A program made the translations under genes and the position numbers. A stretch of 64,000 bases of DNA from Robertmurraya andreesenii (GTDB taxonomy: Bacteria > Bacillota > Bacilli > Bacillales > Cytobacillaceae): contig NZ_JAUSTU010000006.1 of the NCBI RefSeq assembly GCF_030813005.1, forward strand, positions 124,001 to 188,000, read 5' to 3'. Positions 16,667 to 25,230 of this stretch are shown here, in pieces. Each line of letters starts with the position of its first letter. Position 1 is the stretch's first letter. Under the pieces are notes generated by a model. The model was not told the DNA's origin and searched no databases. It saw only the letters and a program-made list of their open reading frames with translations.

Positions 16667-16702
16667 ATGATTTTTAACGGTTTTGTTAAAAATCATTTTT
16701 TC
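16667..16702 (+). terminator. Leader hairpin with T-run ahead of appD
   Basis: ATGATTTTTAAC and GTTAAAAATCAT form a perfect 12-bp inverted repeat around GGTTTT, followed by a six-T run. It starts about 27 bases after the predicted transcription start, so it may be an attenuator, or an operator for an unknown repressor. Confidence 0.5.
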
Positions 16703-16759
16703 ACAATTCTAATCCATGACTAACAACAAGTATGTGGATACAAAGCTGAGGTGCAGTGA

Positions 16760-17731
16760 ATGACACAAAAAACATTATTAGATGTGAAGGGACTAAAAAC
16801 ATACTTCTATTTAGAAGGGAAAAAAGTGGCAAAAGCCGTAGATGGTGTAGATTTCTCCGTCAATCCAGGTGAGACAGTCGCCCTTGTCGGCGAATCTGGT
16901 AGTGGGAAAAGCATTACCTCTCTATCGATCATGAAGCTAATTAATAAACCAGGAAAAATAGAGAACGGACAAATTCTCTTTGACGGAAAAGACCTCGTTG
17001 GTTTAACGGATAAACAAATGACAAATATTCGTGGCAGAGAGATCGGGATGATCTTCCAGGAACCGATGACGGCATTAAATCCAGTGTTTACCATTGGGAA
17101 TCAAATAAAAGAAACACTCATTCGACATAAGAAAATTTCAAAAGCAGAGGCAGAAAGAAAAGCAATAGAATTGCTCAAACTTGTTGGTTTCCCAAGAGCA
17201 GAAGAAACGATGAAGGAATATCCACATCAGCTTTCAGGTGGAATGAGACAAAGAGCAATGATTGCCATTGCGATTTCATGTGACCCAAAACTATTAATTG
17301 CAGATGAACCAACAACTGCTCTCGACGTGACTATTCAAGCACAGATTCTCGACTTAATGGACGAGATGAAGAAGAAATTCAACATGGCCGTTCTCCTTAT
17401 TACCCATGATTTGGGCGTTGTCGCTGAATATGCCGATAAGGTAATGGTTATGTACGGTGGACAAATTGTGGAGGAAACGAAGGTAGAGGAACTGTTCTTA
17501 AATCCGAAGCATCCTTATACAACTGGATTACTTGAGAGCTTACCAAGTCTAGAAAAAGAGGTTGATAGATTAGGTGCGATCAAGGGGATGGTTCCAGCAG
17601 CACATAGCTTTCCAGTGGGCTGTCGCTTTTCCGATCGCTGTCCACATGCCATGGACAAATGTCGTGAGAAGAATCCGGAATTAAGAGAAGTAGAGCCAGG
17701 GCATAAAGTTCGATGCTATCTGTATGAATGA
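16760..17731 (+). CDS. appD: Oligopeptide ABC transporter ATP-binding protein AppD
   Basis: A 323-residue peptide-importer ATPase. Walker A GESGSGKS, Q-loop FQEPMTALNPV, signature LSGGMRQR, Walker B LLIADEPTTALD and switch His THD are in order. The C-terminal oligopeptide extension has the FPVGCRFSDRCPHAMDKC Cys cluster that can bind an Fe-S centre in this family. It energises peptide uptake with AppF through the AppBC pore. The gene order D-F-A-B-C matches the B. subtilis app operon rather than opp (A-B-C-D-F). ATG follows GAGGTG. Confidence 0.9.
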   Translation: MTQKTLLDVKGLKTYFYLEGKKVAKAVDGVDFSVNPGETVALVGESGSGKSITSLSIMKLINKPGKIENGQILFDGKDLVGLTDKQMTNIRGREIGMIFQEPMTALNPVFTIGNQIKETLIRHKKISKAEAERKAIELLKLVGFPRAEETMKEYPHQLSGGMRQRAMIAIAISCDPKLLIADEPTTALDVTIQAQILDLMDEMKKKFNMAVLLITHDLGVVAEYADKVMVMYGGQIVEETKVEELFLNPKHPYTTGLLESLPSLEKEVDRLGAIKGMVPAAHSFPVGCRFSDRCPHAMDKCREKNPELREVEPGHKVRCYLYE

Positions 17732-17743
17732 GGGGGCTAACTA

Positions 17744-18757
17744 GTGTCAGTAGTAGAAAGAGAACTAGAAAAAAAGACAGATCAGGATTATATACTAGAA
17801 GCAAAAAATATAAAGAAATACTTTCCTATTAAGGGAGGCGTCCTGAAGCGTACTCTTGGGCATGTCAAGGCCGTTGATGACGTAAGCCTAAGCGTGATAA
17901 GAGGGGAGACATTAGGGGTTGTAGGTGAATCTGGCTCAGGAAAATCAACATTGGGCCGTGTGATTCTGCGTCTAATGGAGCCCACTGAAGGGCAGATTCT
18001 GTTTGAAAATGAAGATATCACGAGCTTTTCTAATCGACAGCTACGTCCATATCGACGTGATATGCAAATCGTGTTTCAAGACCCATTTGCCTCTCTAAAT
18101 CCAAAAATGAATGTTCAGGAATTAATTGAGGAGCCACTTCTTGTACAAACATCACTAAAAAAGTCGGAACGTCGAGATAAAGCAATTGCCTTGCTAGAAA
18201 AAGTTGGTCTAAGACCAGATGCCCGCCTCAAATACCCACATGAATTTTCGGGTGGGCAAAGACAGCGGATAAGCATTGCAAGAGCACTCGCTTTGAATCC
18301 GAAATTTGTTGTATGTGATGAACCTGTATCCGCACTTGATGTGTCCATTCAGGCCCAGGTTCTTAATTTGATGGCAGACCTGCAGGATGAATTTAATTTA
18401 ACGTATTTATTTATTGCTCACGACCTAAGTGTAGTCAAACACATTAGTGATCGAGTAGCAGTTATGTATCTAGGAAGGATTGCAGAAATCGCACCGAAGA
18501 AAAATCTCTACGAAACTCCATTGCATCCATATACTGAAGCCCTATTATCTGCAGTCCCATCTACAGATGTGGTGAATAAACGCGAAAAAATCATCTTAAA
18601 AGGGGATTTGCCAAGTCCATCAAACCCTCCATCAGGTTGTGCTTTTCGAACTCGCTGTCCAAAGGCCCATGAGCGTTGTTCAATTGATCGACCAGATCTC
18701 ATCCATGTAGGTGAAGGACATTATGTTGCATGTCATTTATATGATAAGCAAAATTAG
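17744..18757 (+). CDS. appF: Oligopeptide ABC transporter ATP-binding protein AppF
   Basis: A 337-residue partner ATPase with Walker A GESGSGKS, FQDPFASLNPKM, signature FSGGQRQR, Walker B VCDEPVSALD, the His switch in AHD, and a C-terminal SGCAFRTRCPKAHERC cluster. GTG 17744 follows GAGGGGG with a 7-base gap; the preceding ATPase stops 12 bases earlier, so the two are cotranslated. Typical for Opp/Dpp/App F subunits. Confidence 0.9.
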   Translation: MSVVERELEKKTDQDYILEAKNIKKYFPIKGGVLKRTLGHVKAVDDVSLSVIRGETLGVVGESGSGKSTLGRVILRLMEPTEGQILFENEDITSFSNRQLRPYRRDMQIVFQDPFASLNPKMNVQELIEEPLLVQTSLKKSERRDKAIALLEKVGLRPDARLKYPHEFSGGQRQRISIARALALNPKFVVCDEPVSALDVSIQAQVLNLMADLQDEFNLTYLFIAHDLSVVKHISDRVAVMYLGRIAEIAPKKNLYETPLHPYTEALLSAVPSTDVVNKREKIILKGDLPSPSNPPSGCAFRTRCPKAHERCSIDRPDLIHVGEGHYVACHLYDKQN

Positions 18758-18852
18758 TGACCAAAACAGCCTGCTGAAAAGGAGGTGGTGCTGCTAAAGA
18801 ATCGAGAGCTTTGTAGTTAATTGATTTCCAAATATTAAAAGGGGTGAATAGT

Positions 18853-20607
18853 TTGAAGTTTAAGAAGAGTTTGTTATTATTACTTAGCTTTGTTCTTTTG
18901 CTAGGTATCCTTGCTGCTTGTTCGGGTGGCAAGAAGACTAGTGATGAACCAAAGGATGGTAAGAAAGGAACAGAGCAAAAAGCTGAAGGACCACAAATGG
19001 GTGGAACATTAACGGGTGCAATGGATACAGCTCCATCTGGACAGTTTAACCCAATTTTCTATGAAGAAGCATATGAAGCAAATATTATTGATTTCATTTA
19101 TGAGGGATTAGTTGGACAAGATGAAAATCTTGAGTTTATCCCAAGCCTAGCAAAAGAATGGACATTTAACGATGATCAATCTGAAGTGACATTCAAGCTT
19201 CAAGAAAATGCAAAGTGGCATGATGGAGAACCATTTACGGCAGATGACGTTGTGTTCACATATAAGATGCTTGCAAGCCCTGGATATATTGAAGCTGGGG
19301 GAATTCGTACTTACATTGCTGAGAACCTATTAGGCTATGACGAATATAGTACAGGTGCTTCACAAGAATTCCAAGGTGTCGTTAAAGTAGACGATCATAC
19401 AGTTACGTTCAAGTTTAAAGAGCCAAACGTAAAGGCTTTAGGTGACGCAGCATTCCCAATCATTCCGGAGCATATTTTTGGTAGCATGGATATTGCGGAT
19501 ATGCCTTCTGCTCCAGAATCTCGTGAAGCAGGAAAAGTTATTGGTACTGGACCATTCAAGTTTACTGAAATGGTTCAAGGTGAGCAATATGTTCTTGCTA
19601 AGAACGCTGATTATTGGCAAGGTGAGCCATACTTGGATCAAGTTGTTTGGAAGGTTGTTGACCAAGCGGTTATCCTTGGTTTGTTAGAAAATGGTGAAAT
19701 TGATTTCGTAGCGGATCCAAACGGATTTGCAGCTGCAGACTATGAAACAGTCGCTGCAATGCCAAATATCGAAATTGTTGAGCAACCAGACTTTGGTTAT
19801 CAAATCATGGGCTTCATGATGAATCATGGACCGATCATGGACAAATCAAAGTGGAAAGAAAATCCAAAGGTTAAAGATCCAAAGGTACGTCAAGCAATTG
19901 CTTATGCGATTGACCGTGAAGCCCTCATGGAAGGATTATTCTATGGAAAAGGATCGGTTATCAATTCTCCGATCGCAACACAATTTGATGCTTATGATGA
20001 TAAGAATCCTCCTCAATATAAGCATGATCCAGATCAAGCTAAAAAGTTATTAGATGAAGCTGGTTATGTTGATAAAGACGGAGATGGATTCCGTGAAGAT
20101 CCACAAGGAAATAAGTGGGTACTAAATCTTAACTATCCACTAGGAAACAAAGACCGTGAGCGTTCTGCTCCAATTATCCAAGAATTCCTTCAAGAAGTAG
20201 GAATTCAGGTTGAGTTAGTACAACCAAAAGAAGCAGCTGTATACTTTGAAGATCTTGATGTTAATTCAGATGGATGGGATCTATTCCTAATTGGATGGTC
20301 TTTAGCTAGCGATGATCCAGACCCAGGCGGTATTTGGAGATCAGATGTTCCTTACAACTATCCACGCTGGAACAACGAAGCTGCTGATGCAAAGCTAGTG
20401 GAAGCTAATAAGCCACCAGAAGCTTTCGATAAAGCTTATCGCAATGAAAAGCTAAGCGAATGGCAAGTAATGTTCGGTGAAGATCTTCCTGCCGTAATAT
20501 TATATGCTAAGAACAAGCTATGGGCTTATAATAAGCGCTTACAAGGTGTAGAAGTGTTACCATACCGCTTCCATAATAATCCACATAAATGGTATGTAAC
20601 TGAGTAA
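18853..20607 (+). CDS. appA: Peptide-binding lipoprotein AppA (SBP family 5)
   Basis: A 584-residue extracellular solute-binding lipoprotein. Start TTG 18853 is preferred because AAAAGGGG lies 8 bases upstream; a GTG at 18844 overlaps that site. The signal peptide LLLLSFVLLLGILAAC has the lipobox Cys at residue 23, then a Lys/Ser/Gly-rich linker. The SBP_bac_5 fold begins at MGGTLTGAMDTAP; KWHDGEPFTADDVVFTYK is the family signature. It delivers oligopeptides to AppBC. As third gene it may be expressed more strongly than the permeases because of the hairpin after it. Confidence 0.9.
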   Translation: MKFKKSLLLLLSFVLLLGILAACSGGKKTSDEPKDGKKGTEQKAEGPQMGGTLTGAMDTAPSGQFNPIFYEEAYEANIIDFIYEGLVGQDENLEFIPSLAKEWTFNDDQSEVTFKLQENAKWHDGEPFTADDVVFTYKMLASPGYIEAGGIRTYIAENLLGYDEYSTGASQEFQGVVKVDDHTVTFKFKEPNVKALGDAAFPIIPEHIFGSMDIADMPSAPESREAGKVIGTGPFKFTEMVQGEQYVLAKNADYWQGEPYLDQVVWKVVDQAVILGLLENGEIDFVADPNGFAAADYETVAAMPNIEIVEQPDFGYQIMGFMMNHGPIMDKSKWKENPKVKDPKVRQAIAYAIDREALMEGLFYGKGSVINSPIATQFDAYDDKNPPQYKHDPDQAKKLLDEAGYVDKDGDGFREDPQGNKWVLNLNYPLGNKDRERSAPIIQEFLQEVGIQVELVQPKEAAVYFEDLDVNSDGWDLFLIGWSLASDDPDPGGIWRSDVPYNYPRWNNEAADAKLVEANKPPEAFDKAYRNEKLSEWQVMFGEDLPAVILYAKNKLWAYNKRLQGVEVLPYRFHNNPHKWYVTE

Positions 20608-20627
20608 TAACTTCTACAAAAATATGG

Positions 20628-20665
20628 AAAAGAGCGTTTGGTATGGCGCCGCGCTCTTTTCTTTT
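20628..20665 (+). terminator. Intercistronic hairpin between appA and appB
   Basis: AAAAGAGCG pairs with CGCTCTTTT around a 15-base GC-rich loop, followed by CTTTTC. It lies 20 bases after appA. Such partial terminators commonly lower permease expression relative to the binding protein. Confidence 0.7.
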
Positions 20666-20684
20666 CTAGAATGGAGGGACAACA

Positions 20685-21647
20685 TTGTATCAATATATCA
20701 TCCGAAGAGTTCTTGTTTTTATCCCAATGCTCTTTGTCCTTACAATCCTTTGCTTCGGCCTTATCAAAGCCGCACCAGGAGACCCGTTTTCCAGCAGATT
20801 AGATCCAAAAATTAACCCGGAAGTATATGAGAAGCAACGAGAGGCTTTAGGTCTAAATGATCCCATCCATATTCAATATTTGAATTGGGTTAAAGGTGCC
20901 ATTCGTGGTGATTTTGGTGAATCAATGATTTTTAAGGGACGAGCCGTATCGGACCTTATAGGTGAAAGGCTAGAAAATACCTTATATTTGGGACTCATGA
21001 CATTGTTTATCACAATTGTAGTGTCAATTCCAATTGGGATTTATTCAGCAAGGCATCCGTATACACCGCTTGATTATGGTGCGACAGCCTTTGGCTTCTT
21101 CGGACTTGCGACACCGAACTTTTTCTTTGGATTAGTGGCGATTTATATTTTTTCTATCACACTAGGCTGGCTACCTGCTCAAGGAACGGTTACTAGACCT
21201 GGAATGGAAGGCTTTGAATTATTTATTGATAAGATTCGTCATCTGATCTTACCAAGCTTAACTCTCGGTTTGGCGGGAACAGCTACTTATATGCGTTATA
21301 TGCGTTCCGAGGTTCTTGATGTACTAGGAAGTGATTATATTCGTACAGCAAGAGCTAAAGGGATGACCGAAAGATCCGTCCTGTACAAGCACACTCTTCG
21401 TAATGCGCTTATCCCCATCATTACCTTATTGGGATTTGAAGTAGGGACTTTATTGGCTGGGGCCGTTATTACAGAAGGTGTTTTCCAATTTCCTGGTCTT
21501 GGGAGATTATTTTTACAGTCTATAGGAAATCGAGATTATCCAACCATTATGGCGATTAATTTAATGCTAGGTTTCTTAGTTCTATTAGGGAACTTATTAG
21601 CTGACATTTTCTATAGTATCGTTGACCCAAGAATCCGCTACGATTGA
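20685..21647 (+). CDS. appB: Oligopeptide ABC transporter permease AppB
   Basis: A 320-residue inner-membrane permease with six predicted helices. The N-terminus YQYIIRRVLVFIPMLFVLTILCFGLIK is the typical OppB/DppB first helix. The EAA loop that contacts the ATPases is about DYIRTARAKGMTERSVLYKHTLRNALIPI. TTG 20685 follows GGAGGG. The stop at 21645 overlaps the ribosome site of appC. Confidence 0.9.
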   Translation: MYQYIIRRVLVFIPMLFVLTILCFGLIKAAPGDPFSSRLDPKINPEVYEKQREALGLNDPIHIQYLNWVKGAIRGDFGESMIFKGRAVSDLIGERLENTLYLGLMTLFITIVVSIPIGIYSARHPYTPLDYGATAFGFFGLATPNFFFGLVAIYIFSITLGWLPAQGTVTRPGMEGFELFIDKIRHLILPSLTLGLAGTATYMRYMRSEVLDVLGSDYIRTARAKGMTERSVLYKHTLRNALIPIITLLGFEVGTLLAGAVITEGVFQFPGLGRLFLQSIGNRDYPTIMAINLMLGFLVLLGNLLADIFYSIVDPRIRYD

Positions 21648-21657
21648 GGTGAATGCA

Positions 21658-22578
21658 ATGGAACTTAAACCACAACAAACTACCAGTATTGATCCAGGAA
21701 ACGTCATAGATAAGGCGGAAAAAGGGACAAGCCCTACTCGTATTGCCATTAATCGCTTTATGAAAAACAAGCTTGCTGTTATAAGTGTAATTATGCTGAT
21801 CGTGATTATTCTACTTGTTGTTTTCGCGCCATTAATTACGGATCAGAATCCAACAAAATCGAATCTGTCTTTAGTAGAACGTCCACCAAGTGCGGATCAT
21901 CCACTTGGAAATGATGGCTCGGGTCGGGATAATTTAGCTCGTCTATTGTATGGAGGGCGTATTTCTCTCATCGTTGGCTTTAGTGCCATGATCTTCACAC
22001 TCGTGATCGGAGTATTATTGGGATCTATTGCTGGTTACTATGGTGGTAAGATTGATGCCATTATTATGAGAGCAACTGACTTAATGCTCATGCTGCCATT
22101 CCTAGTTCTTGTTCTAACGATCGTTGCAGTATTGGAGAAGGTGAATGTAGTTATCTTTGTCAGCATCATTGCCCTGACCTCCTGGCCAAACCTGACACGG
22201 ATTATACGGGGAACTTTCCTCACATTGCGGGAGCAGGAGTTTATTATAGGTGCCAAGGCAATAGGTGTTAGTGATATGCGAATTATCCTAAAGCATTTTA
22301 TTCCGAATGCGATTGGACCAATCGTCGTTAATGCTACCTTAATGATGGCTACCTATATCATTATCGAATCGGCATTAAGCTTCCTTGGTTTTGGGATACC
22401 ACAGCCTACACCAACATGGGGCAATATGATTTCCGAAGCTCAGAGTATAAGAATTCTAAGAAATAGTCCTGAAGCTTGGGTTCCACCTGGACTTGCAATA
22501 CTATTAACCGTGCTTTGTATCAACTTTATCGGGGATGGTCTCCGTGATGCATTTGATCCAAAGAGCAATAGACGCTAG
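21658..22578 (+). CDS. appC: Oligopeptide ABC transporter permease AppC
   Basis: A 306-residue permease starting at ATG 21658 (TGAGGTGA upstream; an in-frame TTG at 21622 lies inside appB and has no site). It has an OppC-type N-terminal extension, a first helix about residues 41-60, the GSGRDNLARLLYGGRISL block, and an EAA loop REQEFIIGAKAIGVSDMRII. Forms the pore with AppB. Last gene of the operon, followed by a terminator. Confidence 0.9.
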   Translation: MELKPQQTTSIDPGNVIDKAEKGTSPTRIAINRFMKNKLAVISVIMLIVIILLVVFAPLITDQNPTKSNLSLVERPPSADHPLGNDGSGRDNLARLLYGGRISLIVGFSAMIFTLVIGVLLGSIAGYYGGKIDAIIMRATDLMLMLPFLVLVLTIVAVLEKVNVVIFVSIIALTSWPNLTRIIRGTFLTLREQEFIIGAKAIGVSDMRIILKHFIPNAIGPIVVNATLMMATYIIIESALSFLGFGIPQPTPTWGNMISEAQSIRILRNSPEAWVPPGLAILLTVLCINFIGDGLRDAFDPKSNRR

Positions 22579-22592
22579 AGTCTCATACAAAT

Positions 22593-22630
22593 AACCTACT
22601 GACGGCTATCAGTAGGTTAAATTTATTTTA
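22593..22630 (+). terminator. Terminator of the app operon
   Basis: AACCTACTGA pairs perfectly with TCAGTAGGTT around CGGCTA, then a T-rich tail (AAATTTATTTTATT). Confidence 0.75.
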
Positions 22631-22651
22631 TTGGATAAAAAGTATACTGAT

Positions 22652-22861
22652 TTATACTAGATTAGACCATTCAGAATATAGACCGCTGCCATTGCAGCCG
22701 GGACAATCTAGCGGATTGGACAAATAGACGAATTCATTCGCTGGATAAATCAAAAATCCTCTGCCATAACACTCTGGACATTTATTTTCATCCCTCATTT
22801 GCGAAACATGCTTTTCATAACGATTGTTTTTCCACTCGTTAAAGGCATTCAGTAACCCCAT
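22652..22861 (-). CDS. Small CxxCxGxG zinc-ribbon-like protein
   Basis: A 69-residue protein of unknown function. After a charged helix (about residues 4-26), two DnaJ-type motifs, CPECYGRG and CPGCNGSG, are separated by about 20 residues and could form one zinc site. ATG 22861 has GAGGTGA upstream, which supports a real gene. It is alone between the app terminator and the glycolate regulator. It could be an RNA or protein chaperone accessory, but nothing in the context shows this. Confidence 0.7.
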   Translation of the reverse strand: MGLLNAFNEWKNNRYEKHVSQMRDENKCPECYGRGFLIYPANEFVYLSNPLDCPGCNGSGLYSEWSNLV

Positions 22862-23112
22862 TACTATCTCACCTCTATTTTTTCATTATTATTTGTTTAA
22901 GGAAATATATTTATTCACATCATTTTTCGATTCATGACCCTTGAAAAAATCAGTTAGGCTTGTACTATAACAGATTTGAAATAATAGCTATTCTTCTTGT
23001 CAGTATATGAAAGAATATTCTATTCGCTCTGGATTTCTTAATTTTTCTATAATTTCAAAAAATGATTGATTATTGTCGGAATCAATGATTTAATGTGATT
23101 AGATAGCGCATA

Positions 23113-23131
23113 TCAGATATGTGATATCTGA
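23113..23131. promoter_or_regulatory. Palindromic operator upstream of the GntR gene
   Basis: TCAGATATGTGATATCTGA: perfect 8-base arms around GTG, 31 bases before the GTG start of the GntR regulator. Position and symmetry suggest autoregulation. The 300-base gap it lies in shows no other clear signal; a weak TTGAAA...TATAAC pair lies about 22940-22970. Confidence 0.6.
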
Positions 23132-23162
23132 AAAAATGTCAGGAGGAAAGGGGGAGGAATTT

Positions 23163-23864
23163 GTGAATGTAGAGAAGATTTATGTGAAGAAGGTATCGGA
23201 ATCTGTTGTAGAACAAATAGAGAAGCTTATTGAGGATGGGACATTTCAATCAGGGGAAAAGCTTCCGTCGGTCCGTGAAATGTGTGATATGTTTGGCGTA
23301 GGTCGCTCTGCGATACGGGATGCGATTATCACCCTTAAGGGAAAAGGTACTGTTGATGTCAGACAAGGAGAAGGGACCTACATAAGAACGTTTGAATCGG
23401 TCACCCTTTTTAATCATCCACTAATAAGCCCTGAATCAAGTGATGTTCGCGATTTATACCAAGTAAGAAAAATGCTAGAACCGAAAATTGCGGAATTGGC
23501 AGCCACGAACAGATCAGATAGACATGTAAGAGAGCTAAAAGAAATCATATCCCAAGAAGCTTTGGGCGATTGGGAGCATGATTATAACTTTCATATGACA
23601 ATAGCTAAAGCCTCTGGAAATCAAATCATCATTCAACTCATGCAATTCATTTCAGCCACCACGAAAAAACATATGAATGACTTTCACCATTTCATCCAAA
23701 GAGATCACCTCAAAGTAAAGAAAATCAATGAGCAGCATAAAGATATTTTTCATGCGATTAGAGCGAATCACGCAGAAGAAGCTAAGAATAAAATGACTGA
23801 ACATTTAGAATACGTGGAACGGATTTTACAGACAAATCTATGGAGTCTATCCGAAAGCAAGTAG
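23163..23864 (+). CDS. GntR/FadR-family regulator of glycolate genes
   Basis: A 233-residue repressor or activator. The winged helix (about residues 8-75) has the GntR signature SGEKLPSVREMCDMFGVGRSA, and the C-terminal all-helical FCD domain has the metal/ligand residues D..R, H and H in DYNFHMTIAKASGN and EQHKDIFHAI. GTG 23163 is chosen for GGGGGAGG 5 bases upstream; longer in-frame starts lack a site and would run through the palindrome. It begins the glycolate oxidase operon (38 bases before the next gene), so it most likely responds to glycolate, lactate or a similar hydroxy acid, as GlcC and LldR do. Confidence 0.85.
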   Translation: MNVEKIYVKKVSESVVEQIEKLIEDGTFQSGEKLPSVREMCDMFGVGRSAIRDAIITLKGKGTVDVRQGEGTYIRTFESVTLFNHPLISPESSDVRDLYQVRKMLEPKIAELAATNRSDRHVRELKEIISQEALGDWEHDYNFHMTIAKASGNQIIIQLMQFISATTKKHMNDFHHFIQRDHLKVKKINEQHKDIFHAIRANHAEEAKNKMTEHLEYVERILQTNLWSLSESK

Positions 23865-23902
23865 TGAGAGCAGATATAAAAGAATAGAGGAGGGACGTTT
23901 TG

Positions 23903-25228
23903 ATGATGACTTCAAATGCTCTTACGGAATTAAAGGACATTATACGTGAAGAATGCATTACCGAAAACGATGCACAGAGCTCCTATCTAGGAAATTCGGG
24001 AAAAATAATCGCTGCCCCAGAAACTGAGGATGAAATAGTCAAACTATTAAGCTATGCAAATGAGAATGGAAAGACTATTTCCGTCGTATCAGGGGGGACA
24101 AAAAGAGGTTATGGTGGAATCACGGAAAGTGAGGATATCGTCCTCTCCCTCAGGAATTATCGGGGGATTATTGAGCATACAGTTGGAGATATGACTGTGA
24201 CCGTGAAGGCAGGGACTCCCTTCAAGGAACTGCAGGACTATTTAGCTGGCTACAATCAAAAAGTCTCATTAGACCCTGCTTGGCCAGAAGACGCTACGAT
24301 TGGCGGAGTGATTGCGGCTAATGATAGTGGACCCAAACGCTTGGGGTATGGTTCCGCAAGGGATGTCGTGATCGGTCTGCGTGTTGTCTATCCTGATGGA
24401 ACGGTTATCCGTACTGGAGGAAAGGTTGTAAAAAATGTTGCAGGCTATGACATGAATAAGCTCTTTATTGGCTCCATGGGTACTTTAGGCGTGATTACGG
24501 AGATCACTTTAAAGCTAAGGCCGTTGCCGAAATATGAGAGTCTTGTTTTACTATCATTTCCGAGTGGAGACATCGAACAGGTTAAAGCCTTTGCAGTAAA
24601 GATACTAGACTCGATGATGGAGCCTGTTTCACTGGAGCTCATAAGCCCCATGATGTCTGAGATTCTTACTGGACAAAGTTCATATATTTTGGCGATGTGT
24701 TTTGAGGATGTAGAGAGCTCGGTGCATTATCAAGAAGAATTCATCAAGAAAATAAAACCAAATAATAGCGAAATACAAATACTTCCACAGGACAAGGCAC
24801 AAGCATTTTGGGAGCATTTTTATCGTCTTGCTCCGAATGGAAAAAAGGCAAAAACGGAACAAGAAACAGAGGCCTCACTCAAAGTTGGAGTAGTTAATCT
24901 TGATGTTCTCAAGATGATTCAAGAAAGTGAACTTCTCCGTGATTCATATAATCTTCGTGTCGAAGCCCATGGAGGATTAGGACATGGACTTTGTCAAATA
25001 AACCTAGCGGGTGCAAATGAGGATATAGAAGCTGCAATTTATCATTTAAGAAGCGTGGCCGAGGGACTCGGTGGGTATGTGACCATTAAGCATCTCCCTT
25101 TATCACTTCGGCAAAAGATTAGTGTATGGGGAGAGAAGCCATCTTACTTCTTTCTGTTAGATGGAATCAAAAAGAAGATTGACCCAAATCATATCTTGAA
25201 TCCTAAACGATTTGTAGGAGGGATATAA
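23903..25228 (+). CDS. glcE: FAD-linked glycolate oxidase subunit (GlcE-like)
   Basis: A 441-residue FAD-binding type 4 oxidoreductase. The PP-loop region VSGGTKRGYGG and the block TIGGVIAANDSGPKRLGYGSARD bind FAD. The C-terminal FAD-oxidase domain ends PNHILNPKRF. Starts are possible at TTG 23900 and ATG 23903 or 23906; 23903 best fits GAGGAGGG upstream. E. coli GlcE is shorter, so this copy is intermediate between GlcE and GlcD. With GlcF and GlcD it would oxidise glycolate (or D-lactate) to the 2-oxo acid and pass electrons to the membrane. Confidence 0.82.
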   Translation: MMTSNALTELKDIIREECITENDAQSSYLGNSGKIIAAPETEDEIVKLLSYANENGKTISVVSGGTKRGYGGITESEDIVLSLRNYRGIIEHTVGDMTVTVKAGTPFKELQDYLAGYNQKVSLDPAWPEDATIGGVIAANDSGPKRLGYGSARDVVIGLRVVYPDGTVIRTGGKVVKNVAGYDMNKLFIGSMGTLGVITEITLKLRPLPKYESLVLLSFPSGDIEQVKAFAVKILDSMMEPVSLELISPMMSEILTGQSSYILAMCFEDVESSVHYQEEFIKKIKPNNSEIQILPQDKAQAFWEHFYRLAPNGKKAKTEQETEASLKVGVVNLDVLKMIQESELLRDSYNLRVEAHGGLGHGLCQINLAGANEDIEAAIYHLRSVAEGLGGYVTIKHLPLSLRQKISVWGEKPSYFFLLDGIKKKIDPNHILNPKRFVGGI

Positions 25229-25230
25229 CC

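Noticed and set aside
18788..18817. Ten-codon GTG frame before appA with AGGAGG upstream
   Set aside because: The short peptide overlaps nothing conserved; probably chance spacing in the appF-appA gap.
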